Virus record (IMG/VR): IMGVR_UViG_3300022221_000019
Coordinates: 1-29,478 of that record
DNA length: 29,478 nucleotides
Source: a virus
Reading direction: 5' to 3' (one strand)
A program made the translations under genes and the position numbers. The notes beneath the pieces were generated by a model, which was not told where the DNA came from, ran no database searches, and was given only the letters and a program-made list of their open reading frames with translations. Shown piece after piece: positions 23,022 through 29,318 of this stretch (the first letter of the stretch is position 1; each line of letters starts with the position of its first letter).

Positions 23022-23183
23022 CTAGCAGATTTTTAATTTCTTACATTTTTTAGTGACAAAGATATAAGCCCTAAAAGCAATCTCATAGGCTAAACTACCA
23101 TCATCTAAATCAGCTATTTTAAGAGCTAACTTTTTTCTAGTTTCTTTGATTCTGCGCAGGTGTTCTAGATTAATCGACTTCAT
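23022..23183 (-). CDS. 53-residue basic protein downstream of the receiver-domain gene
   Basis: A Lys/Arg-rich helical protein (HLRRIKETRKKLALKIADLD then FVTKKCKKLKIC). AAGGAGA lies 8 nt upstream of the ATG at 23183, and the gene overlaps the receiver-domain gene by 14 nt, so the two are in one operon. The acidic D-D turn between two basic helices recalls small phage DNA-binding proteins, but no family is recognised. It could be the output partner of the receiver. Confidence 0.6.
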   Translation of the reverse strand: MKSINLEHLRRIKETRKKLALKIADLDDGSLAYEIAFRAYIFVTKKCKKLKIC

Positions 23184-23481
23184 GAATTAACTCTCCTTGG
23201 TGTAAGTTTGTCATTATCTCAGCAAGCTTGTAGATGTCATAAGGCTTTCTAAAGTCCACAACGTCCAAAGGATTGAGGCTACCGCTGTGAGTAAAATAAA
23301 GTACTCCCTTTTCTTTTTTCGCATTTCCTACCCCTATTATATCGTGTATAACTATGTCACCTGCCTTGGCTTCACATTCTTTAAAGTTTTTACATAGCTT
23401 AAAATAATCGCATCCAACGTCTTTAAAGATATAATCCATTAAGGTTAAAATCTCTGGTTCATCGTCTATTATCCAAATCAT
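23170..23481 (-). CDS. Stand-alone response-regulator receiver (CheY-like) domain
   Basis: A 103-residue protein; the ATG at 23481 has AGGGGG 5 nt upstream, better than the in-frame ATG at 23514 inside the preceding gene. It shows the REC order: IWIIDDEPEILTLM (2-15) with the acidic pocket Asp 6, Asp 7, Glu 8; DIVIHDI (42-48) with phospho-acceptor Asp 47; LYFTHSG (61-67) with the Thr/Ser position; and DFRKPYDIYKLAEI (76-89) with Lys 79-Pro 80. All key residues are present, so phosphorylation is plausible. No output domain is fused. Single-domain receivers are rare in phages; it may intercept a host signalling relay, or act on the neighbouring 53-residue or RHH-like protein. Confidence 0.75.
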   Translation of the reverse strand: MIWIIDDEPEILTLMDYIFKDVGCDYFKLCKNFKECEAKAGDIVIHDIIGVGNAKKEKGVLYFTHSGSLNPLDVVDFRKPYDIYKLAEIMTNLHQGELIHEVD

Positions 23482-23494
23482 GTTACCCCCTATT

Positions 23495-23695
23495 CTATTT
23501 CTTTTTCGTATCACTATCTATAAAACCTAACTTAAGTAGTTCATTAATTTTTTCATCTAAAACATTTTGGACATTTACATAGCCTTTCTTATGTAATTCT
23601 CTTAACACTTTCTTATTAATTCGCACTGATTTAACTAAATCTTTGGTTAAATCAGTTACTTTCATTTCATCTTCTTTCACTTTTGTATCTTCCAT
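23495..23695 (-). CDS. Ribbon-helix-helix-like DNA-binding regulator
   Basis: A 66-residue protein; an AGGATGG element lies 7 nt before the ATG. Residues ~22-58 (VKSVRINKKVLRELHKKGYV then NVQNVLDEKINELLKLGF) fit a ribbon-helix-helix: a short strand with alternating basic/polar residues, a helix, a Gly turn and a second helix. Such proteins bind tandem palindromes as dimers, commonly their own promoter. Three ACTAC-N6-GTAGT sites lie directly upstream, one including the ribosome site. It is followed after 13 nt by the receiver-domain gene. The family is inferred from the pattern; an antitoxin-like protein is the main alternative. Confidence 0.6.
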   Translation of the reverse strand: MEDTKVKEDEMKVTDLTKDLVKSVRINKKVLRELHKKGYVNVQNVLDEKINELLKLGFIDSDTKKK

Positions 23696-23697
23696 AG

Positions 23698-23763
23698 CAC
23701 TACCATCCTGTAGTGATAATATACTACAGTTCCGTAGTGCGTTAAAGACTACATTGATGTAAT
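23698..23763. promoter_or_regulatory. Triple operator ACTAC-N6-GTAGT upstream of the RHH-like gene
   Basis: Sites at 23699-23714, 23723-23738 and 23748-23763 (the last with GTAAT) lie at 24-25 bp spacing. On the minus strand TATATT, 17 nt after TTTAAC, forms a possible promoter that the middle site overlaps; the first site spans the ribosome site. Confidence 0.6.
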
Positions 23764-23849
23764 TTAGTTTAAATTTAGATATGTAATATTAGATACTTGC
23801 GACGAATATCGCTTTTTTATTGTAAGAAAAAATACTCCATTACCTAGTT

Positions 23850-24182
23850 CTATTTATTCTCAAGTTTCCCATTTAGCCGATCTAATTTTATATGCAATGT
23901 TAATACCCACACACATAATGCAATAAATGAAAAAACATCAGCCAGTTTCTCTATTTCTTCGCTGCTCATCATTCTTCCCCTTTCTTTGAAGTTAGATTTC
24001 GCTGTACTGTTAGTTATATCGGATTTGTATACCTTTACGGCTTTATAGCCACCCCTTTTAAGCTGTCTCCAACTCATTGAGAATTTAACCACCGCGTTTT
24101 TAATTAAATCCCTATGCGTTAGTCCTGCAACAATCCAAAATTTATTACCTTTTGTGAGTTGCCAAAAAAAATCCCTTTTCAC
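23850..24182 (-). CDS. Protein of unknown function with C-terminal membrane helix
   Basis: A 110-residue protein if the GTG at 24182 is used; it has AGAGGA 7 nt upstream and lies 23 nt past the previous stop. An ATG at 24233 inside the previous gene would add 17 residues but lacks a ribosome site. Residues 1-55 are basic and aromatic (FFWQLTKGNKFWIVAGLTHR); a Met-rich acidic linker leads to a single hydrophobic segment (LADVFSFIALCVWVLTLHI) near the C-terminus. A tail-anchored inner-membrane protein is likely. A holin role is possible in principle, but context does not support it. Confidence 0.5.
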   Translation of the reverse strand: MKRDFFWQLTKGNKFWIVAGLTHRDLIKNAVVKFSMSWRQLKRGGYKAVKVYKSDITNSTAKSNFKERGRMMSSEEIEKLADVFSFIALCVWVLTLHIKLDRLNGKLENK

Positions 24183-24205
24183 TAGTTTTTCCTCTACTGT
24201 TGTTT

Positions 24206-24988
24206 TTAAAATTGCAACACGCCATTGCTGCAATCACCCTGAAATAAATCACCCTCATTAGCCTTTAACCAATCCTTATCTGTGATCCCTGTTTTTCTCA
24301 TAAATTCATCCATTCCGACATTTTCATTTTCATCGCTATACCTAAATAGAGAGTTAAAATTGTCAATTGCATAATCTATGGAAAATTTCGGAGGGTTTTT
24401 CTGATTCAGGCAAAGCTCTCCATAAACACCACCAACTTGATCTTCAAGGTCTTCCCAAGAATTAATATTTAGTTGAGTTGTTCTTATGGCCAATTTTAAG
24501 ATTTCAGTTGGTTTGAAATTAAAGCCTTTTTCTTGATATTTCTTCAACCTAACTAGCGAAATTAGTGGGTATTTTGTACCCTTATTTATTGTTATGTCTT
24601 TCGAGGCGAGAGCTGGCAAAAAACTATCATGGAGCAAGATTTCATCCCTTATAAAATCATAAGCGCCCATATTCGCATCAAAGTCAAAGTCTGAAAAAAC
24701 ATCTCGATGGTCATTAAAAAACCTGTAATGGATGACTTGTATTTTATATTCACCCTTAATAAAGGTTAGTGACTTTTCTGATACAAATTTCAAATAAAAA
24801 GAGTTGCCAGACAGGACAGATAGACAATCCTTGAAAGCTTTTTCATTTCTAGGGTAGAGGTCATAATCATTAATATCGACCCTCATAAAAATGGAGGTCA
24901 TTGCTCCTCCAGCTAGATAACCATCGAACTTACCTAGTAGGCACTCTGGTAGTAGGCTTTTTAAATATTCTTTTTGTGTGCTATACAT
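24206..24988 (-). CDS. Viral nucleotidyltransferase (poly(A) polymerase/CCA-type head)
   Basis: A 260-residue protein; AAGGAG lies 5 nt before the ATG. Residues 20-50 hold the nucleotidyltransferase core: GYLAGGAMTSIFM (23-35) with the Gly 27-Gly 28 turn, then INDYDLYPR (39-47) with the metal-binding pair Asp 41 and Asp 43. A third acidic strand is likely in DFDFDANMGAYDF (100-112). A KYPLISLVRLKKYQEKGFNF segment (139-158) follows, as I recall for phage and large-virus members. These transfer a nucleotide to RNA or protein; the substrate here is unknown. No tRNA gene or RNA ligase is seen nearby, so RNA repair is not implied. A toxin-like or anti-defence role is possible. Confidence 0.75.
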   Translation of the reverse strand: MYSTQKEYLKSLLPECLLGKFDGYLAGGAMTSIFMRVDINDYDLYPRNEKAFKDCLSVLSGNSFYLKFVSEKSLTFIKGEYKIQVIHYRFFNDHRDVFSDFDFDANMGAYDFIRDEILLHDSFLPALASKDITINKGTKYPLISLVRLKKYQEKGFNFKPTEILKLAIRTTQLNINSWEDLEDQVGGVYGELCLNQKNPPKFSIDYAIDNFNSLFRYSDENENVGMDEFMRKTGITDKDWLKANEGDLFQGDCSNGVLQF

Positions 24989-25026
24989 ATTTTCTCCTTA
25001 TTGCAGTACTCCTAATACTATTTGTT

Positions 25027-25050
25027 AACTTGGTTGTAGGTTACCAAGTT
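25027..25050. repeat. AACTTGGT inverted repeat upstream of the nucleotidyltransferase
   Basis: AACTTGGT and ACCAAGTT form an 8-bp stem with an 8-nt loop. In the minus-strand mRNA it lies ~40 nt upstream of the nucleotidyltransferase start and may be a leader structure. On the plus strand TTTTATTT follows, but no plus gene precedes it. Confidence 0.45.
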
Positions 25051-25074
25051 TTATTTCGTCTAAAATATCTGAGA

Positions 25075-25146
25075 TTAGTAATGCTCACACTTCATAATCG
25101 CTGTAAAATCTCTTCTATGCTGTGTTAATATTTCTTTAATCTGCAT
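25075..25146 (-). pseudogene. Truncated zinc-ribbon peptide gene
   Basis: A strong AAAGGAG site lies 6 nt before the ATG of a 23-codon frame (MQIKEILTQHRRDF, then TAIMKCEHY, stop). The start closely resembles a small phage zinc-ribbon protein in which RRDF, C-E-H-C-G, a D-D turn and a second C-x-x-C follow. Here the second Cys is Tyr, followed at once by a stop, and no other frame continues the domain. I read this as a remnant. It could still be translated as a leader peptide for the nucleotidyltransferase. Confidence 0.5.
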
Positions 25147-25161
25147 GTCTTACTCCTTTAC

Positions 25162-25527
25162 TCAAACGTCTCTTGAGTAGTTAATATTCCCTTCTCTCTT
25201 AATAAGCCTTCCACCAGGAAGCATATCTTCAATACTATATTGTGTAATTCTTTTAACTCCACCTTTCATATTGAATTGATTTAAAACATCTTTTGCGATT
25301 AATTGTAGATCACCAATTAATTCATCAACTGATTCGTATGGGTTGTCTTTGTGGTTGTTGATAACTTTTTCAACCATCATGGATTGACCTGTAGCAAGCA
25401 CAGTCATAATTTCTTCACTAAACCACTTTGAACTTATTTTTCTTGGGTTTTTACGGTTGGGAAATCTAGCTGCTGTAAGCTGATTAATAATCATATTGTT
25501 TTCACCTGTAATTAGTTTACTTATCAT
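25162..25527 (-). CDS. Helical protein of unknown function in the primase operon
   Basis: A 121-residue protein. The ATG at 25527 has GGGGG 5-6 nt upstream and overlaps the previous gene by 11 nt; an upstream in-frame ATG (25554) has no ribosome site. The sequence has a basic segment (ARFPNRKNPRKISSKWFSEE), a Met-rich helix (MTVLATGQSMMVEKVINNHK), an acidic helix (SVDELIGDLQLIAKDVLNQF) and a basic tail. It reads as a soluble, DNA- or RNA-associated protein, but I recognise no family. It is the last clear gene of the primase transcript. Confidence 0.55.
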   Translation of the reverse strand: MISKLITGENNMIINQLTAARFPNRKNPRKISSKWFSEEIMTVLATGQSMMVEKVINNHKDNPYESVDELIGDLQLIAKDVLNQFNMKGGVKRITQYSIEDMLPGGRLIKREGNINYSRDV

Positions 25528-25678
25528 TACTACCCCCATAAAACACGTTTTCATTTTTACAAATTTCTAAATTATTATTTAAAATAATATTGTAATAATG
25601 CGCTACTGATCCGATACACGCAACATATAAAAGAAGCGTTGTAGCAATTACACAATAACTTATAAAAATTATTCTCAT
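25517..25678 (-). CDS. 53-residue membrane or lipoprotein-like peptide
   Basis: The ATG overlaps the previous stop (ATGA) and AAAGGG lies 4 nt upstream. Residues 3-26 are hydrophobic (IIFISYCVIATTLLLYVAC), like an uncleaved signal anchor or a weak lipobox around Cys 21; the rest is Asn-rich (NIILNNNLEICKNENVFYGG). It overlaps the next gene by 11 nt, so it sits inside a coupled run of four genes. An outer-membrane spanin subunit is conceivable from size, but no partner or lysis context is seen. Function unknown. Confidence 0.5.
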   Translation of the reverse strand: MRIIFISYCVIATTLLLYVACIGSVAHYYNIILNNNLEICKNENVFYGGSNDK

Positions 25679-25869
25679 AAAACCCTTTGGTAATCTTTAA
25701 CACCAACTAAATTACAATGCAACAAAGCTTGGAATTCTTTCTTATCAGATATATAATTCACACGCACCATTGGTTTTTTATAATCCAAAGTGTAAGAAGC
25801 TTTTGTAATCACAGCTCCCTTTGGTAAATTTCTCCTCACTCTAATTACTTGTTTTTCTGTTAGCATCAT
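25675..25869 (-). CDS. 64-residue basic protein coupled to primase
   Basis: A small basic beta-type protein (VIRVRRNLPKGAVITKASYT, then KPMVRVNYISDKKEFQALLH). It starts in an ATGATG overlapping the primase stop and ends in an ATGA overlap with the next gene. Two in-frame ATGs (25869, 25866) are equally possible starts. Constant coupling to the replication gene suggests a replication accessory role. No family is recognised. Confidence 0.6.
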   Translation of the reverse strand: MMLTEKQVIRVRRNLPKGAVITKASYTLDYKKPMVRVNYISDKKEFQALLHCNLVGVKDYQRVL

Positions 25870-28193
25870 ATAAAACTCTCACTTATTTTAAGCCTAGCAC
25901 CTTCAAAGCCACGCACATTTTTATTATTAATCTTCATTTGCTTTGGCTTCTTACCAATAATCAATGCCACCTCTTTAGCGAATATATTCTTGCTTTTGAA
26001 TTTGCATTTATATTTCTCACACCAATCGACATATCTTAAGAATAATTCGTTAGTTACTAGTTTATCGTCAATTCTACCTGTTACTTCAGCATGGTCATAA
26101 AACCACTCACTCACAGTATCAGTAGCGCGCTTATAATCAGATATAGCATTATCCACTTCATCGGCTTTTGTGAAACCATTTTGCATAATTAGCCGATCAT
26201 AACCTTCAATAATTCTATTCAAGATTCCTGGCAGTTCCTTTTTAAGTTTAGTTAGGATATGAACATCTGCATTCACACCTTCAACAAATTTCTGTTCAAA
26301 TGGCACAATGATTAAACGTCTAAAAAACCCATTTGAACTATCAAAGTTATTAGGCAGCTCATTACATGCCATGATTAACTTGGTTCTATTCTCCATTACC
26401 ATCTGCGGTTGTTTATATAATTGCTTTACTTGATATCTACCGCCTGAAGTTATGATCTTAAAAACCGATGAATCAAGAAGTCCTTTTCTTGGTGTTTCTT
26501 CAGCTATGTTAAATAACTTATTCATCATCAAAAAGAGTTTAGCATCATTGGATAGATCAGTTAAAAGAAGATTGGAATAGGCTTCAACACCAGCTAACTC
26601 GCAAAGTATTTCAATGAAAGTTGACTTACCGTTACTTCCTTCACCTTCCATAATTAAACATTTATGCCAGCGGTACTCCATAGATGAAAAGGAGTATCCG
26701 GCAAATTCAAGCAGGATGTTTTCTAGCCCTTTTCTATTACAGGTTATCGCTTCCATAAACTTATCAAAGCTAGGACACAAAGCTTTGGGATCATATTCAT
26801 AATCAAGCGTAGTAGTAAAACCATACTCCGGTTTATGCTCCATAAAATCTTTGGTTTTAAGATCAAGCATTCCGTTTTTGAAATTCATCACACCACTTCT
26901 ACCACCAAAGAATTCACTATTTACTTTATTGGTTCGATGAATGAACTTTAGAAATTCACTAACCTTGGTGTTCATGGTTAAATCTTCAAAGTGTTCTTGA
27001 GCATAAGCTTCAATGAGACTATCTTGCAATAGCTCCCAATGAGTATCCTTCCAAACATAAACCCAATTAGCTTCAGTTGTTTTGTATTTATATTTCTTTT
27101 CAAAGTGTCGTCTTAAGTCCTCAAACATCGGCTTACCGTAACCAATAGTTCCATCAGGTTTAACAATTCTTTGGTGAAACTTTGTCTCACTTGTTTTAAT
27201 AAATGAAGCACCTCTCAAAAGAACAGGTGAGGTTATACTTCCAAAGTGTTTACAGCTTTTACATCCATCCCAAAACTCATTAACACCTTCACAGGTTCTA
27301 GGTCCACTAGCGGTTGTTGCTTGCTCAAACTTAGCTTGAGTAGCAGCTTCATCATATGCATCATGATCTTCAGAGTATTCATGGGCGCGGGCTTGACCAT
27401 CTTCAAAGCGTCCAACAATTGACAGCATCGCATACCACTCAGGTTCACCAACGCTATTGGGATTATCTTTACACCACTTAAGAAAGTCACATTCCTTTTC
27501 TACTTCTTCATGGTCTATTTTACCCCAAGCTTTAAGCTCCTTAACTCCGATTTCATTTTCAGCTTTAACACCTGTAGCGGCTAGGCGCAGATCAAAGTAT
27601 CTTGGAACAATGAAAGCATTAATTAACGTAGCTTGTTTAGTTCCTTTATCTTTTTTAATATTTTGAGTACCAGGAAGTCTTAAGATTCTACCCTTAGAAA
27701 AGACCACCGGATCAGCGTTACCAGGAAGCTTCGCTGCTTTCATAGCATTATCAATTAGAGTACAACAACCTTTGTAATATAACTTCATTTCACTAAAGTA
27801 TTTAAGATCATCAAAGCCTTGCTCTAATCCGATAATAAGCTGCAAACCATTACCAGTTGCGACGATTCCTGTTTCTTGACGCTCGATCTTTAAAGTCTCG
27901 CAGATCAGATCAATATATTCTTCAATTCTATCAGTATTAATACCATCAATATCGAATGGAATAATGTTTTGGAATGCGAAATCTCTAGGCTTTTCTGATT
28001 CATTACAGTTTGCTGCTGTATAATATAGATTATATCTTTCTTCTTGCGGTATCCAACTAAGAACTTCATCAAGATTTTGGAATAATCCGGTCACGCTTTT
28101 AACTCTCCAATTCTTTTTATAGAATCTATGAGCTAAGACTTCCTTGCCTTCCTTGTTTATATAAGGACGCAAACCTAAAATTTGTATATACAT
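25866..28193 (-). CDS. P4/D5-type primase-helicase
   Basis: A 775-residue replication protein. The N-terminal part is a primase/polymerase-like domain: PFDIDG (79-84) with metal-binding Asp 81 and Asp 83, TGNGLQLIIGL (113-123) and SKGRILRLPGTQN (166-178). A Cys/His stretch around 301-316 (C301, C311, C314, H316) may bind zinc. A D5-type N-terminal region (~330-470) leads to the superfamily 3 helicase: Walker A GEGSNGKST (517-525), Walker B KLFNIAEETP (559-568), sensor-type RTKLIMACNELP (603-614) and RRLIIVPFEQKF (625-636). The protein unwinds and primes phage or satellite DNA, like P4 alpha. AAGGGATCA upstream of the ATG is complementary to the loop of a candidate RNA. Confidence 0.93.
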   Translation of the reverse strand: MYIQILGLRPYINKEGKEVLAHRFYKKNWRVKSVTGLFQNLDEVLSWIPQEERYNLYYTAANCNESEKPRDFAFQNIIPFDIDGINTDRIEEYIDLICETLKIERQETGIVATGNGLQLIIGLEQGFDDLKYFSEMKLYYKGCCTLIDNAMKAAKLPGNADPVVFSKGRILRLPGTQNIKKDKGTKQATLINAFIVPRYFDLRLAATGVKAENEIGVKELKAWGKIDHEEVEKECDFLKWCKDNPNSVGEPEWYAMLSIVGRFEDGQARAHEYSEDHDAYDEAATQAKFEQATTASGPRTCEGVNEFWDGCKSCKHFGSITSPVLLRGASFIKTSETKFHQRIVKPDGTIGYGKPMFEDLRRHFEKKYKYKTTEANWVYVWKDTHWELLQDSLIEAYAQEHFEDLTMNTKVSEFLKFIHRTNKVNSEFFGGRSGVMNFKNGMLDLKTKDFMEHKPEYGFTTTLDYEYDPKALCPSFDKFMEAITCNRKGLENILLEFAGYSFSSMEYRWHKCLIMEGEGSNGKSTFIEILCELAGVEAYSNLLLTDLSNDAKLFLMMNKLFNIAEETPRKGLLDSSVFKIITSGGRYQVKQLYKQPQMVMENRTKLIMACNELPNNFDSSNGFFRRLIIVPFEQKFVEGVNADVHILTKLKKELPGILNRIIEGYDRLIMQNGFTKADEVDNAISDYKRATDTVSEWFYDHAEVTGRIDDKLVTNELFLRYVDWCEKYKCKFKSKNIFAKEVALIIGKKPKQMKINNKNVRGFEGARLKISESFI

Positions 28194-28196
28194 TGG

Positions 28197-28205
28197 TGAT
28201 CCCTT
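28197..28205 (-). promoter_or_regulatory. Primase ribosome site, target-like AAGGGATCA
   Basis: AAGGGATCA on the minus strand lies 3 nt before the primase ATG. It is the exact complement of bases 28340-28348 in the loop of the candidate RNA. Confidence 0.6.
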
Positions 28206-28206
28206 C

Positions 28207-28216
28207 TCTTAGTGTA
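28207..28216 (-). promoter_or_regulatory. TACACTAAGA motif, primase copy
   Basis: Exact 10-mer 14 nt upstream of the primase start. It lies 31 nt downstream of a consensus TTGACA (28253-28248 on the minus strand), which itself has a weak -10 at normal spacing. Confidence 0.5.
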
Positions 28217-28258
28217 TGATTTTTAGGATGTAGAAAAATATATTAATTGTCAAGTCAC

Positions 28259-28287
28259 TTGATTTTTTTACATTTTTGCTTTATAAT
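28259..28287 (+). promoter_or_regulatory. Sigma-70-type promoter of the candidate small RNA
   Basis: TTGATT (28259-28264), 17-nt spacer, perfect TATAAT (28282-28287); predicted start near 28295. No start codon with a ribosome site lies between it and the terminator. Confidence 0.7.
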
Positions 28288-28294
28288 ATAGTCT

Positions 28295-28362
28295 AAATTG
28301 TCTTTTTCACAGACAAACTCTTTGGTGCCGCCTTTAGCTTGATCCCTTGGGCGGCATTTTTT
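28295..28362 (+). ncRNA. Candidate antisense/regulatory small RNA
   Basis: A ~68-nt RNA is predicted between a good promoter and a terminator. It would have two hairpins: TTGTCT/AGACAA (28298-28316) and the terminator TGCCGCC/GGCGGCA (28326-28356). The 17-nt terminator loop contains TTGATCCCTTG, complementary over 11 bases to the ribosome site of the plus-strand gene at 28416 (28403-28413) and over 9 bases to that of primase (28197-28205). It resembles small RNAs controlling replication in P4 (CI RNA) and plasmids. No expression evidence is available. Confidence 0.55.
28326..28362 (+). terminator. Terminator of the candidate RNA
   Basis: TGCCGCC pairs with GGCGGCA (7 GC-rich base pairs) and is followed by six T residues. 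There is no plus-strand gene upstream for it to end, which supports a separate short transcript. Confidence 0.8.
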
Positions 28363-28364
28363 AT

Positions 28365-28393
28365 TTGACATTGCATTTTCCATTTCCTATTGT
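28365..28393 (+). promoter_or_regulatory. Promoter of the right-hand plus-strand operon
   Basis: Consensus TTGACA (28365-28370), 17-nt spacer and TATTGT (28388-28393), 4 of 6 matches. It starts directly after the terminator T-tract and gives a short leader of ~15 nt that holds the CAAGGGATCAA ribosome site. Confidence 0.6.
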
Positions 28394-28415
28394 TGAAGAA
28401 CACAAGGGATCAATC

Positions 28416-28562
28416 ATGCGAATTAAAGAAATAAATAACGAATTATATTATTGGGACCAATTTCAAAAGAAGTGGTTAGAGTTTATTGGTAGCAAAGCTG
28501 AGAAGCTATACCATGAAACTGAAGAACTAGTACACAAAGAGAGAGAAGAAGATGAAGATTAA
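28416..28562 (+). CDS. 48-residue acidic protein at the head of the right-hand operon
   Basis: Start at 28416, with AAGGG 7 nt upstream inside CAAGGGATCAA; an in-frame ATG at 28347 lies within the terminator and is rejected. The peptide starts with a basic/aromatic part (MRIKEINNELYYWDQFQKKW) and ends in an acidic helix (ETEELVHKEREEDED). It overlaps the metzincin-like gene by 11 nt. No family is recognised. It is probably translated together with the next gene and controlled by the candidate RNA. Confidence 0.6.
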   Translation: MRIKEINNELYYWDQFQKKWLEFIGSKAEKLYHETEELVHKEREEDED

Positions 28563-29145
28563 GGTAGAACCTACATTTGTAAAAACTCACTACACAAACA
28601 TAAACCACCAAATGACAGCGGAAGCTAAGATTGAAAGCATCTTAGAGCTAGTTGAGATGGTATTTAATTCAAATGAGCTGGGTGATTTTATTTTATATCA
28701 CGGCTACTATGTTAAACCATGGTTTAGAAAACGCAGATGGGTTCAAGGTTTTAAGCAAACCAAAAACACAAATTACTGGCACTGGACAAATTTCATGGGC
28801 GGTGGTGAGCGTAACTCTCATGAAGATAATATATGGCAGGTCCGCTTAAACATTTATTATAGAAAAGATAATGTTAAAGGCTTTACCAATCCACCAAGTC
28901 CCTTCATTAATAGTAACTCTTATTATTTTGATATATTAAATATGTACAATTATGACATTACAGCTATCACTGAATTTGTTGAGAATTTAACCCATGAATA
29001 TTGTCACCTGGTGGGAATGCATCACAGTTTTTGGTGGAAGAAATGGCAATGGAATGACACAGCTCCATATGCTATCGGAAGAAAGGCAGCGGAAATAGCT
29101 GAAGCATTTATAATGACTAATGAATGGGAGCTTAGAGAGTGGTGA
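28552..29145 (+). CDS. Metzincin-like zinc metallopeptidase
   Basis: A 197-residue protein. Residues 148-158 read HEYCHLVGMHH, an exact HExxHxxGxxH: zinc ligands His 148, His 152 and His 158 with catalytic Glu 149 and the metzincin Gly 155. There is no signal peptide, so it acts in the cytoplasm or virion. The N-terminal half is rich in Trp/Tyr (YYVKPWFRKRRWV, then NYWHWTNFMGGG). It overlaps the genes on both sides. The methionine turn of true metzincins is not clear, although MTNEW near residue 189 is a candidate. Phage proteins of this type are poorly known; the substrate cannot be inferred. Confidence 0.75.
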   Translation: MKIKVEPTFVKTHYTNINHQMTAEAKIESILELVEMVFNSNELGDFILYHGYYVKPWFRKRRWVQGFKQTKNTNYWHWTNFMGGGERNSHEDNIWQVRLNIYYRKDNVKGFTNPPSPFINSNSYYFDILNMYNYDITAITEFVENLTHEYCHLVGMHHSFWWKKWQWNDTAPYAIGRKAAEIAEAFIMTNEWELREW

Positions 29146-29318
29146 CTCCAATCTATATAACAGCTACAGAAATTGAAGATAGAAAGAAAAATCCATATAA
29201 ATACATGAGTGAGTATCAAAGAATGCGCGCAAAGGTTATACATTATAAATGGGGAAAATTCCGTAGGATCATGTTAAGACATACGGTTACAAAACTGTTA
29301 GAGATCAAAAAGAAATGA
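29142..29318 (+). CDS. 58-residue basic protein, GTG start
   Basis: The GTG at 29142 overlaps the previous stop (GTGA), and GAGAG lies just upstream. The protein is basic and helical (EIEDRKKNPYKYMSEYQRMR, then IHYKWGKFRRIMLRH) without a membrane segment. The stop overlaps the next start (ATGA). Its length and position, before the helicase gene, suggest a small DNA-associated protein. No family is recognised. Confidence 0.55.
   Translation: MTPIYITATEIEDRKKNPYKYMSEYQRMRAKVIHYKWGKFRRIMLRHTVTKLLEIKKK

Noticed and set aside
23770-23830. GCGA/TCGC hairpin with T-tract on the plus strand as a terminator
   Set aside because: The stem is only 4 bp and no plus-strand gene lies upstream.
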